In this document: in pieces, positions 13,645 through 19,923 of the stretch | How positions within the stretch are numbered: position 1 is the first letter of the stretch | Layout: each line of letters opens with the position of its first letter | NCBI GenBank assembly: GCA_964415255.1 | Contig: CAYQAC010000098.1 | Coordinates: 1 to 19,923, forward strand | DNA: 19,923 bases | Reading direction: 5' to 3' | Source: JAHBVY01 sp964415255 | GTDB taxonomy: Bacteria > Myxococcota_A > Polyangia > Polyangiales > Polyangiaceae | The notes under the pieces: model-generated | Databases searched by the model: none | Seen by the model: the letters and a program-made list of their open reading frames with translations, nothing else | What the model was told of the DNA's origin: nothing | Position numbers and translations under genes: made by a program

Positions 13645-15186
13645 GTGAGCGCTGAGGATCGCGGGGGCTTGGTTGGCACTGGGTGGATGTCGGTGGGCCG
13701 TCAGCTCCCAGGCTGCGGCGGTGCGCGTCGCTCTCCGGCGCGTGTCAGGCTCCCAAGCCGCGTGGGCCTCATGAGCCGCGTGGGTATCGTGAGCGCGAGC
13801 TGCTTGGCCATCGCCTGCTCTAGCCCGCCTGCGCCGGAGGCGAAGGGCGCGCCGACGCCGACCTCGCACGTCGCACCTCAAGAGGCAGGCCCCGCGCCCG
13901 AGGTAAAGTCAGCGGAGCTTACTAAATGGGCAGATGACCTGCCCGGTGCGCTCGCCGAGGCACGTCGGGCAGGCAAGCTGGTGCTGGTCGATGCCTGGGC
14001 CACCTGGTGCCACACCTGCCTCTCGATGAAGAACTACGTGCTGACGGATCCGAGCCTCACTGGCTACCGTGAGCGGCTCCTCTTCGTCGAGCTCGACACC
14101 GACCGCGAGGTGAACGCAGACTTCATGGAGCGCTACGCGGTGGAGATGCTGCCGAGCTTCTTCGTGCTGGATGGCGAGGGCGCGGTGCTCGGGATGTGGC
14201 CTGGCTCGGCCAGCCTGGCGGAGCTGCGCGGGTTCTTGGATGGCTCCATCGAGGCGCACGAGGCGCTGTCGGGTGAGGCAGCTCAAGGCCCCCTTGAGGC
14301 GCTGGTGCGGGCACGGCGTTTCCACGCGGAATCCAAGCATCGCGAGGCCGCGGCGGCCTACGCTGAGGCGCTCAAACGCGCGCCGCCCGACTGGCCTCGC
14401 GAGAGCGAGGTGCTGAAGGGCTGGCTCGGGAGCCTGGCGCGCGCGGGTCAGGCGCGTGAGTGCGTGCGGGTGGGCATGGAGCACCTGGCTAAGGTTCGCG
14501 GCGCGTCTATCCCTGCGGATTTTTCGCTTCAGCTCATGAGCTGCGCCGAGGGGCTGCGCGAGCGAGCCACGATTCAGCGCACCGCGAAGGCCGTGACGGC
14601 GCGCCTCACGGCGCTGCTCGAGGTGCCCCCCATGGAGATGTCGCCTGACGACGTGGCGGACGCCCTGCGCATCCTCGGCTACGCGCACTCCCTGCTCGGT
14701 GACAGGGCGGCCGAGCGCGCTGCGGACCAACGCGGGCTCGAGGTGCTGGAGGCGGCGGCGAAGGCGGCGCCGGAGCCCGAGCTGCAGGCCACCTTCGATT
14801 CAGGCAGGGCGGCTGCCTACCTGCAGCTGGGCCGCGTGCAGGAGGCGCTCGAGATGCTCGAGGCGCGCGAGCGGCAGCTCCCCACCTCGGCGGAGGCGCC
14901 GGCGCGGCTCAGCTTGGTGTATCAGCGGCTCGGTCGCATGGAGGACGCCATCTTAGCCATCGGGCGCGCCGTGAAGCTGGCGAACGGCCCTCGGCGGCTG
15001 ATGTACTTGGAACGTCAGGCGAGCTTCCAAAGCGCGGCCAAGCGCTACGCCGACGCGGTGACGACGCTCGAAGCGGAGGTGGCGGGTTGGGCGGCGCTCA
15101 GCGGGCGTCGGGCGCGTCCCCAGGCGCTCGCGGCGGCCAACAAGCGCCTGGCGCAGGCCAAGCGCCAGGCAGCCAACGCACCGTAG
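13645..15186 (+). CDS. Lipoprotein with DsbD-gamma-like thioredoxin domain and TPR-like repeats
   Basis: Probable envelope thiol-disulfide protein. Counting from GTG 13645 the chain is 513 residues. SCLAIAC ending at Cys58 is a lipobox-like site, followed by a Pro/Ala-rich linker to about 90. The thioredoxin domain (about 91-210) has WATWCHTC with Cys122 and Cys125, and the cis-Pro site EMLPSFFVLD at 167-176; CHTC plus the DPSL context resembles the C-terminal domain of DsbD. The remainder (about 215-510) is helical and Ala-rich with TPR-like units such as AAYLQLGRVQEALEMLEARE. The start is uncertain: GTG 13645 sits 6 nt after a TGCTAGGCT element (leaderless), but ATG 13771 would give a short, normal lipoprotein signal (MSRVGIVSASCLAIAC). 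Neither has a strong Shine-Dalgarno. The redox partner is unknown. Confidence 0.85.
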   Translation: MSAEDRGGLVGTGWMSVGRQLPGCGGARRSPARVRLPSRVGLMSRVGIVSASCLAIACSSPPAPEAKGAPTPTSHVAPQEAGPAPEVKSAELTKWADDLPGALAEARRAGKLVLVDAWATWCHTCLSMKNYVLTDPSLTGYRERLLFVELDTDREVNADFMERYAVEMLPSFFVLDGEGAVLGMWPGSASLAELRGFLDGSIEAHEALSGEAAQGPLEALVRARRFHAESKHREAAAAYAEALKRAPPDWPRESEVLKGWLGSLARAGQARECVRVGMEHLAKVRGASIPADFSLQLMSCAEGLRERATIQRTAKAVTARLTALLEVPPMEMSPDDVADALRILGYAHSLLGDRAAERAADQRGLEVLEAAAKAAPEPELQATFDSGRAAAYLQLGRVQEALEMLEARERQLPTSAEAPARLSLVYQRLGRMEDAILAIGRAVKLANGPRRLMYLERQASFQSAAKRYADAVTTLEAEVAGWAALSGRRARPQALAAANKRLAQAKRQAANAP

Positions 15187-15208
15187 GTCCCATTCGAGCG
15201 CTCATCGG

Positions 15209-15220
15209 TTTTTGGGGGGG
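15209..15220 (+). repeat. T5G7 tract after the thioredoxin-TPR gene
   Basis: TTTTTGGGGGGG starts 22 bp after the stop codon and is followed by TCGCCCCCGC, whose C run could pair with the G run to make a short hairpin (GGGGG-GGTCG-CCCCC). It resembles the tract after uvrA. A terminator role is possible but the order (T before hairpin) is wrong for a standard intrinsic terminator. Confidence 0.5.
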
Positions 15221-15309
15221 TCGCCCCCGCTCAGGTGCGATCAGCGGCCCTGCGAGCCCACCGGATGAACGCGTTGGCGCCCTCAGCGGGTCGCTGGTAA
15301 GGGGGCGGC

Positions 15310-15702
15310 ATGCAGTTTGGGAGTGAGGCGGTCACGCGCGGGGTCCGGATCCAGGTGGTGCCGCGCTACCTCCCAGAGCAGTCGCAGCCCGAGCGCGGGC
15401 GCTGGTTTTACGTGTACCAGGTGTCGATCGTGAACGAGGGCGAGGAGACGGTGCAGCTGATCTCGCGGCACTGGATCATCACCGACGCTCGAGGGAAGGT
15501 GCAGGAGGTGCGGGGGCCAGGTGTCGTCGGGGAGCAGCCCGTGCTCGCGACGGGGGAGCAGTTCGACTACGTCTCGGGCTGCCCGCTCACGACGCCGTTC
15601 GGCTCGATGCGCGGTAGCTACCAGATGGTGACGGAGGACGGCGAGCACTTCGACGCCGAGATCGCCCCGTTCTCGCTCAGCCAGCCCGATTTGGTGCAGT
15701 GA
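15310..15702 (+). CDS. apaG: ApaG domain protein
   Basis: Small stand-alone ApaG protein of 130 residues, the usual length. The family has an immunoglobulin/FN3-like beta-sandwich and in enterobacteria has been tied to Co2+/Mg2+ resistance; its biochemical role is not settled. Diagnostic segments are VQLISRHWIITDARGKVQEV (about 48-67), the glycine loop VRGPGVVGEQP (67-77), which matches the family's GxGxxG signature, the segment FDYVSGCPLTTPFGSMRGSY (about 84-103) and a FDAEIAPFSL end. The ATG at 15310 is preceded by AAGGGGG at about 7 nt, a passable ribosome binding site. It follows the thioredoxin-TPR gene on the same strand by 123 bp and converges on the DUF4388-like gene. There is no apaH or ksgA beside it. 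Confidence 0.95.
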   Translation: MQFGSEAVTRGVRIQVVPRYLPEQSQPERGRWFYVYQVSIVNEGEETVQLISRHWIITDARGKVQEVRGPGVVGEQPVLATGEQFDYVSGCPLTTPFGSMRGSYQMVTEDGEHFDAEIAPFSLSQPDLVQ

Positions 15703-15716
15703 GCCGCAGCGCGCGG

Positions 15717-15753
15717 CAGGCGCTGGCGGGTGGGCTCAGGCGCTGGCGGGTGG
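15717..15753. repeat. Two exact 17-bp direct repeats between apaG and the DUF4388-like gene
   Basis: CAGGCGCTGGCGGGTGG occurs at 15717-15733 and 15737-15753, 20 bp apart start to start. The second copy contains the stop codon and last codons of the minus-strand gene, so a duplication has probably reshaped that C-terminus. Confidence 0.85.
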
Positions 15754-16170
15754 TTCAGTGCTGGGGCTGCTGCGCCTGAGCGGTGGTAGCGGGCGCGTCG
15801 GGGTGTCGCGCTGGACGCGCTGGCCAGGCACCTGCCGTAGGTGGCCGCGTGAGACAGGTGACTGCCACAGCACCTCACGCGTCAGCCGCTCCAAGGAGAG
15901 GCGCTTGGGGCCGACGCGCAGGAGGCTCTCATGCTTCGCGCTGAACGCCAGCACCCCCTTGGTCCAAGCGAGGGCTTGGCTGAGCAGCTCCACGCTGGCG
16001 TCTTGCAGCGCGGTGCGGCTCCCAACGGCGCTGGCGACGTACGCTGGGTAGCCACGCACCACGTGGATCTCGAGGCGCGTCGCAGGGCCGTGCACGGTGA
16101 GCACACCGCTCTCCCTGGCCTCGCCCAGGCTCCGGAGTCGCTCGATGAGCTGTTGGTTACTCCACTCCAC
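15736..16170 (-). CDS. DUF4388-like protein of unknown function
   Basis: A 144-residue protein whose N-terminal 105 residues resemble the DUF4388 domain common in Myxococcota. It opens with a helix (LIERLRSLGEARESG), then the strand pattern VLTVHGPATRLEIHVVRGYPAYVAS, then a helical part ending at about 107. In other proteins this domain often accompanies signalling modules, but here it stands alone. From about 108 to the end the chain is Pro/Arg/Ser-rich and probably disordered. The start is GTG (16168-16170) with AGGAGG 4 nt upstream, somewhat close but strong. The tail overlaps a 17-bp direct repeat, so its length may differ between relatives. The family assignment is from memory of the pattern and is tentative. 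Confidence 0.72.
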   Translation of the reverse strand: MEWSNQQLIERLRSLGEARESGVLTVHGPATRLEIHVVRGYPAYVASAVGSRTALQDASVELLSQALAWTKGVLAFSAKHESLLRVGPKRLSLERLTREVLWQSPVSRGHLRQVPGQRVQRDTPTRPLPPLRRSSPSTEPPASA

Positions 16171-16267
16171 GCGGCCTCCTCTTTCCCCAGCCCGTGCTGG
16201 CCACGCTGAACTCCAAGCAGGAGGTGTGCCATCGTGAGAAGCCCCGGACGGTGGCTGGGTGATTCAA

Positions 16268-16287
16268 GGCTCACTCACTCGTGAGCC
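16268..16287. other. Hairpin GGCTCAC-(6)-GTGAGCC
   Basis: A perfect 7-bp stem with loop TCACTC, next to the AT-rich TCAATTATTACAAGG. On the minus strand it would lie in the leader of the DUF4388-like gene just downstream of TAATAAT; on the plus strand it has no T tract. An operator or leader structure is as likely as a terminator. Confidence 0.5.
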
Positions 16288-16512
16288 TCAATTATTACAA
16301 GGAAAATGGGGGCGCTCTGCTGGCGCCTGCGCTGGCTGGCGCCGACAGCGCCCACCCAGGCGCTCCTCTCGCTAGCTGAAGGGCGCCCGCGTGGGCGCGC
16401 CCAGGTTGTCGTCAAGGGAGGGCGCCCCTAGCGGATGAAGCCAGGCATTTTGTGCCGTCGCCGCTTAGAGACAGCGCTCCCTCACGGCCCGAGGGGCGTG
16501 GCCCGCCGCATT

Positions 16513-16522
16513 TCAGATCTGA
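16513..16522. promoter_or_regulatory. 10-bp palindrome TCAGATCTGA, possible operator
   Basis: Perfect dyad within ATTTCAGATCTGAGG, 156 bp before the secreted-protein gene. Flanking ATTTCA and TGAAAT form a second dyad offset to the right. No known regulator site is recognised. Confidence 0.3.
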
Positions 16523-16678
16523 GGGGGTGAAATCGCAGCGCTGCAAGCCTGTACGGGCGCCGAGCCCCGGGAGGGACAAGCGGTTCGCCATGAGCCGAGC
16601 AGCGCTGTCTGCCGCCCGCAGTGTGGGCTGGAGGCGGCGCCTCACTGGCGAACCGGGGCGGCGCGGGGTAACCGTAGC

Positions 16679-17692
16679 GTGATGAGTGTTGTGAAGTGGA
16701 CCGCGGCGCTGCTCTGGCTGGGGGCGGCGTTGGCGTCGCCAAGCCTGGGGGCCGAGACGAAGGCGCCCGCTAGCCTGCGGGCGGCGCCGGCTTCGGCGCC
16801 AGCCATGCCAGCGCTGGCCAAGACCAAGAAGAAGAGCGTCTGGGACAAGCTGCCGAAGACGCGCTCGGGGCAGATCGTGCTGCTTGAGGCAGGCGCCGAG
16901 CCGCGCCGCGCCCTGCGCTACCGGTTCCCCGAGGGCGCCGGGGGCAAAGTGAAGATCACCACGCGCAGCGAGCTGGCGGTGGAGGCCGGGGGCCAGCGTG
17001 AGGAGGCGGGCTTCGTCCCACGCCTGGAGATGCTGGCTGAGCTCAAGGTCGGCAAGCCGCCCTTGGCGGGCGAGTTCGCCATCCACGTGCTCGGCAAGCG
17101 CCCCAAGATCACGAACCTCGGGAGCTTACCGGCGCCCCTCCGCAAGGAGCTTGAGGCGGCACTCGGTCAGGTTCCCGAACTGAAAGGCGTCAGCGTGGTG
17201 ACCGACCGCGGCGTCCAGAAGCGGCTCACGTTCGAGGCAACCAAGGGAAAATCAGCTGAGGTGCAGCAGATCCTGCAGGGGCTCCAGGCCAACCTGGGCG
17301 GGATGAGCGCGCCGCTGCCTGAGGAGCCCGTGGGCGTGGGCGCCAAGTGGCTGGTCAATAACTCCGTCACTCAAGCGGGCATGACCTTGACCCAGCTCGC
17401 GGTGTACGAGCTGATTTCCTTGGAGGGGAACGTGGGCCGCGCCCTAATCGAGATCCGGCAGCAAGCCCCCAAGGGGCGCCTCCAGGTGCCCGGCATGCCG
17501 GCCGACGTGAAGACCGAGCTCGTGCGCATGAGCTCGAAGGGGGAGGGGGAGACCTACTTCAACCTCGACAACCCCGCGCCCAAGGGCCGGGTGAAGACGA
17601 GCGCCAAGATCACGATGAAGAGCACCCGCGGCGCCCAGAGCCAAGAGGTCACCCTCCGCATCAAGGGCCTGCTCCGTTTCCGCCCGAACTGA
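16679..17692 (+). CDS. Secreted protein of unknown function (DUF6263-like pattern)
   Basis: A 337-residue exported protein. The N-terminus MMSVVKWTAALLWLGAALAS has a hydrophobic core and a likely signal peptidase I site near SLGA-ET (residue 25). An Ala/Pro-rich linker with KTKKKS follows to about 55. The rest is mostly beta strand, with a central helix-rich part (about 145-220: LRKELEAALGQVPELKG, AEVQQILQGLQANLGG) and then PLPEEPVGVGAKW, a segment seen in the DUF6263 group of myxobacterial secreted proteins; I recall this only loosely. There are no cysteines and no catalytic motif. The start is either GTG 16679 or ATG 16682; there is no clear ribosome binding site. It stands alone and converges on the ChaN-like gene. 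Confidence 0.85.
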   Translation: MMSVVKWTAALLWLGAALASPSLGAETKAPASLRAAPASAPAMPALAKTKKKSVWDKLPKTRSGQIVLLEAGAEPRRALRYRFPEGAGGKVKITTRSELAVEAGGQREEAGFVPRLEMLAELKVGKPPLAGEFAIHVLGKRPKITNLGSLPAPLRKELEAALGQVPELKGVSVVTDRGVQKRLTFEATKGKSAEVQQILQGLQANLGGMSAPLPEEPVGVGAKWLVNNSVTQAGMTLTQLAVYELISLEGNVGRALIEIRQQAPKGRLQVPGMPADVKTELVRMSSKGEGETYFNLDNPAPKGRVKTSAKITMKSTRGAQSQEVTLRIKGLLRFRPN

Positions 17693-17975
17693 GCAGCGGG
17701 GCGCTCGTCAGTTTGGCTGACGCGTGGCTCATCCTGAGGGCAGCAGGCGCTCGGCGGGGCTCGCGTTGATAGTCAGGTGAGCGTACGTTGCGCTGGGGTG
17801 GAGCCGTAGGTCAGGTTTACTGACTTGAATGACGCGCGGCGGACCCCAGCGGGCGACCAACCCCCAAAAAAACAAGCACGCGGGGCGGGTGGTGTCAGTT
17901 CGCTTGGCTGACTGACTGCGTGCAGTGAGGCCTGCTGTGTGAGGCCTGCTGCGCCGAGGGAGTTGGGAGGCGCCG
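17693..17975. other. Convergent spacer rich in GTCAG/CTGAC dyads
   Basis: Three dyads: GTCAG-tttgg-CTGAC (17707-17721), GTCAG-gttta-CTGAC (17810-17824) and GTCAG-N9-CTGAC (17894-17912). C5A7 at 17861-17872 reads as T7G5 on the minus strand, 104 bp past the ChaN-like stop. No gene is seen. The elements parallel those after uvrA. Confidence 0.75.
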
Positions 17976-19059
17976 CTAGGGGGCTTCAGTCAGGGCGATG
18001 ACGTAGTCGTAGCGCTTGGTGTCCACGACGGCGGCGAGGGTGACGCCTTCATCCGGGTGCCAGGGGCGCACGCTGGCGGTGGTGGCCTCTGCCGCGCGGC
18101 GCCGCAGGCGGCGGGGGATGGCGCTGTCTTGACAGTGCGCCGCGCCGGCCAAGATGAGCATTTGGCGGGCGGGTTGGCGCTTGGTGAGCCAGGTGGCGGC
18201 TTGCTCTGCCATGCCCTCGTCCCAGGTGACCTGGGCCTCGTAGTAGCGCTCAAGGTGGCCGCCCGGCTCTTGCTCGCCATGCTCCGCGGCGGCCTCGGTG
18301 GGCGGCGGGTGGTGGTGCATCGCTTGGTCGAAGGCCTGACGATGCTCGCGGTCCCCCAGGTGCATCCGCGTGGGCAGGGTGCGGCGCTCACTCCGTGAGA
18401 GCGAGCTGAGGCCGCCCTGCGCGATCTTGCGGGTGAGCTCACGCGGCACGTTGAGGGCGACGAGGTCCACGCGGTGCCTGCGGGCCAGGCGCCAGAGCGG
18501 GGCGTAGAGGCCGAAATCGTAGCCCCAGGTCTCGCCCCAATTGAGCTCCTCCAGCGCTTGCTCGGTGCGCGTGTCGCGCCGTGACCANNNNNNNNNNCCG
18601 TGACCAGCGCGAGAGCGCGCCTTGACCGCTCACGGGGATCATCTCCAGGCCCAGCGCGAGCTCGCGGCCGCTCATGGCGCGGCGCTCGATCAGCTCGCTC
18701 AGCACGCGGTACTGGGCCCAGTGGTGGTGCGGGTCGTCGTGGCGCTCGCCGACGCACACCGCGCTCGCCTGGGCGAGCTCTGAGAGTAACTCGTCAGGGG
18801 AGAGCTGGGCGCCGTCCGACACCCGCACGCCGTAGAACGCCTCCGGGACGGGGTAGTCAATGGGCGTGTACTTGTGCTCGCCGCCTCGGTCCGCTGCTGG
18901 CGGCGCGTCGCTTGCCCGGGGCTCAGCGGCAGGTCGTTCGTTGCCCTGCCTAGCGCAGCCAGCGGCGGCCGTGAGGCTCGCGCTGGCGATGCAGAGCGCG
19001 GCCATCAGGCGCTTCGGCCGTGCGAAGGGGGGGACCTTGCCTCGGGCGCCGCGCTTCAT
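17976..19059 (-). CDS. ChaN-like heme/iron-binding lipoprotein, split by a short assembly gap
   Basis: Member of the ChaN group (Tiki/EreA-like fold); ChaN of Campylobacter binds heme at the outer membrane. The frame shifts at ten Ns (18588-18597). CCGTGACCA is duplicated on both sides; dropping 19 bases restores one frame of 354 residues and recovers a family-typical join (TEQALEELNWGETWGYDFGL). Seen: long basic N-region, hydrophobic segment, lipobox TAAAGC with Cys35, VGERHDDPHHHWAQ at 103-116, LGLEMIPVSG at 137-146, then LNVPREL and LILAGAAHC. The GE.HD, LEM and G..H signatures are all present. I start at ATG 19059; a GTG at 19092 would overlap the helicase. It lies 16 bp after the helicase stop, so the two are probably co-transcribed. 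The His-rich strings (DPHHH, HHHPPP) fit metal binding. Confidence 0.88.
18579..18606. other. Assembly gap N10 with duplicated 9-bp flanks
   Basis: CCGTGACCA occurs at 18579-18587 and again at 18598-18606 around ten Ns. Collapsing them restores the ChaN-like frame, so the contig ends overlap and no sequence is missing. Confidence 0.88.
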
Positions 19060-19075
19060 GGCAGGGGAGCATTGT

Positions 19076-19923
19076 TTAATAGCCGCGGTCACGCAACTCC
19101 GGTGGCAACAGCGCGCTCGGCTTGCCGGGGGCGATCACCCACAGCTGATGGGCGGCGCGAGTGGCCGCGATGTGCAGCAGGTGACGAGACTCGTCGTCCT
19201 CTGGGTAGGAGCTCTGGGTCACGTCGAGCAGCACCACGTAGTCGAACTCAAGGCCCTTCACCTGGCGCACGTCGGTGACGTCTACCCCCGCCCGGAAGGG
19301 GAAATCTTGGTGGGCGATGCGGCGGAGGAACGGCACCTCGGCGCGCTTGAGCCCGTTATAGTAAATGTCAGCCTGCTCTGGGTAACGCGCCACCAGGCAG
19401 ACGGTGGCGCTTGGCTCCTCGGCCATCAACGAGCGCAGGGACTCCGCCAGGAAGCCGACGGCGTCCCCCGACTGAGCGAAGCGAAACAGCTCGACCTTGG
19501 CGCCAGCGCGGGTGGCGACGGGCTCATCGTCGCTCGCGAGCGGGCCGAGCACGGCGCGCGCGAAGGCCAGCACCTCTTGCGTGGAGCGGTAGCTCAGCTT
19601 GAGCGGCTCCACCTCCACGTGATCGAGGTGGAGCGTGCTGAGGGTGTCCTCCCAGCTCTTGAAGCCGTTGTCCATGTGCAGCCGCTGCGCCACGTCGCCC
19701 GCCAAGGTGACGCTCCGCGCGCGGCTCACGGTGCCGATCAGCACCGCGAGCTCCACCGGGCTCAGATCTTGAGCCTCGTCGATCAGCGCGTGCTCGTAGA
19801 CTAGGGCGTCGCCGCCCTTACCGCGCAGGAGCGGTCCGCGCAGCTGCTGCACCAGGTAGAGCAGCAGGGTGTCGTCCTCGCGGTCGAGCTTAGCCACCTC
19901 CTCGACCTCGCCGCCGTCGATGG
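19076..19923 (-). CDS. UvrD/HelD-like superfamily 1 helicase, C-terminal part
   Basis: Cut by the right edge; 281 residues of the C-terminal part are visible. Superfamily 1 motifs appear in order: motif II HALIDEAQDLSP, motif III TLAGDVAQRL, motif IV LKLSYRST, motif V VTDVRQVKGLEFDYVVLLDV, and motif VI LLHIAATRAAHQLWVI. Walker A must lie upstream, outside the window. The DEAQDLSP context and compact C-terminal domain recall HelD-type proteins that bind RNA polymerase as well as UvrD-like helicases; the visible part cannot decide. It ends in TAA, 16 bp before the start of the ChaN-like gene on the same strand. The reading frame continues open to the last base. Confidence 0.9.
   Translation of the reverse strand, partial: IDGGEVEEVAKLDREDDTLLLYLVQQLRGPLLRGKGGDALVYEHALIDEAQDLSPVELAVLIGTVSRARSVTLAGDVAQRLHMDNGFKSWEDTLSTLHLDHVEVEPLKLSYRSTQEVLAFARAVLGPLASDDEPVATRAGAKVELFRFAQSGDAVGFLAESLRSLMAEEPSATVCLVARYPEQADIYYNGLKRAEVPFLRRIAHQDFPFRAGVDVTDVRQVKGLEFDYVVLLDVTQSSYPEDDESRHLLHIAATRAAHQLWVIAPGKPSALLPPELRDRGY

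Larger units (their letters stand above)
16171..16678. other. Divergent spacer (508 bp) upstream of two genes
   Basis: No credible gene; the long open frame on the minus strand from 17086 into this region is an antisense shadow. It holds a hairpin at 16268-16287, an AT-rich stretch 16288-16307 with TAATAAT on the minus strand (a possible -10 for the DUF4388-like gene), and the palindrome TCAGATCTGA at 16513-16522 inside ATTTCA...TGAAAT. Confidence 0.65.

Noticed and set aside
13909..14730. A 273-codon minus-strand open frame
   Set aside because: Antisense to the thioredoxin-TPR gene, whose CHTC active site makes it the true coding strand.
16412..17086. A 224-codon minus-strand open frame reaching into the 508-bp spacer
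   Set aside because: It lies mostly antisense to the secreted-protein gene, with no recognisable motif or ribosome binding site.
17976..19092. ChaN-like gene as a frameshifted pseudogene
   Set aside because: The shift coincides with the N-run and a 9-bp duplicated overlap; the repaired protein is complete.

Overview
The window is GC-rich chromosomal DNA from a free-living Gram-negative bacterium. It most resembles the Myxococcota and related former Deltaproteobacteria. Supporting signs are several lipoproteins (one collagen-like with a TIG-like and a PPC-like domain), a long EpsC-type serine acetyltransferase, several acyl-CoA dehydrogenases, a thioredoxin-TPR protein and a LexA-like site with a GTTCAG half-site. 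This placement is inference; there is no rRNA. Three N-runs show that it is a draft or metagenome assembly. Two of them (2090-2099 and 18588-18597) split genes that can be rejoined exactly in frame.

Layout. 1-633: a 17-bp tandem repeat, a small Cys-rich protein and tRNA-Gly(CCC), genes on the minus strand. 766-1746 (-): serine O-acetyltransferase. 1950-2814 (+): crotonase-family enoyl-CoA hydratase/isomerase, broken by an assembly artefact. 2937-5960 (+): uvrA with a LexA-like operator. 6041-8431 (-): two coupled acyl-CoA dehydrogenases. 8795-9995 (+): a third acyl-CoA dehydrogenase whose last codons lie in a 100-N gap. 10096-10380: a 63-bp tandem repeat and two perfect palindromes. 10382-11782 (-): collagen-like lipoprotein. 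12127-13310 (-): class II glutamine amidotransferase overlapping an HTH/zinc-ribbon protein. 13645-15186 (+): thioredoxin-TPR lipoprotein. 15310-15702 (+): apaG. 15736-16170 (-): DUF4388-like protein. 16679-17692 (+): secreted protein of unknown function. 17976-19059 (-): ChaN-like lipoprotein. 19076-19923 (-): C-terminal part of a UvrD-like helicase.

The genes are mostly housekeeping and metabolic: cysteine synthesis, fatty acid or acyl-CoA oxidation, nucleotide-excision repair and envelope lipoproteins. I see no phage, insertion sequence, CRISPR array or recognisable defence system, and no convincing new multi-gene system. The unexplained signals are non-coding: (1) a T-run/G-run tract that recurs in six different spacers; (2) a GTCAG-N5-CTGAC dyad at convergent gene ends; (3) a shared TGnTAGGCT extended -10 element, twice placed only 6-7 nt before a start codon, which suggests leaderless transcripts.
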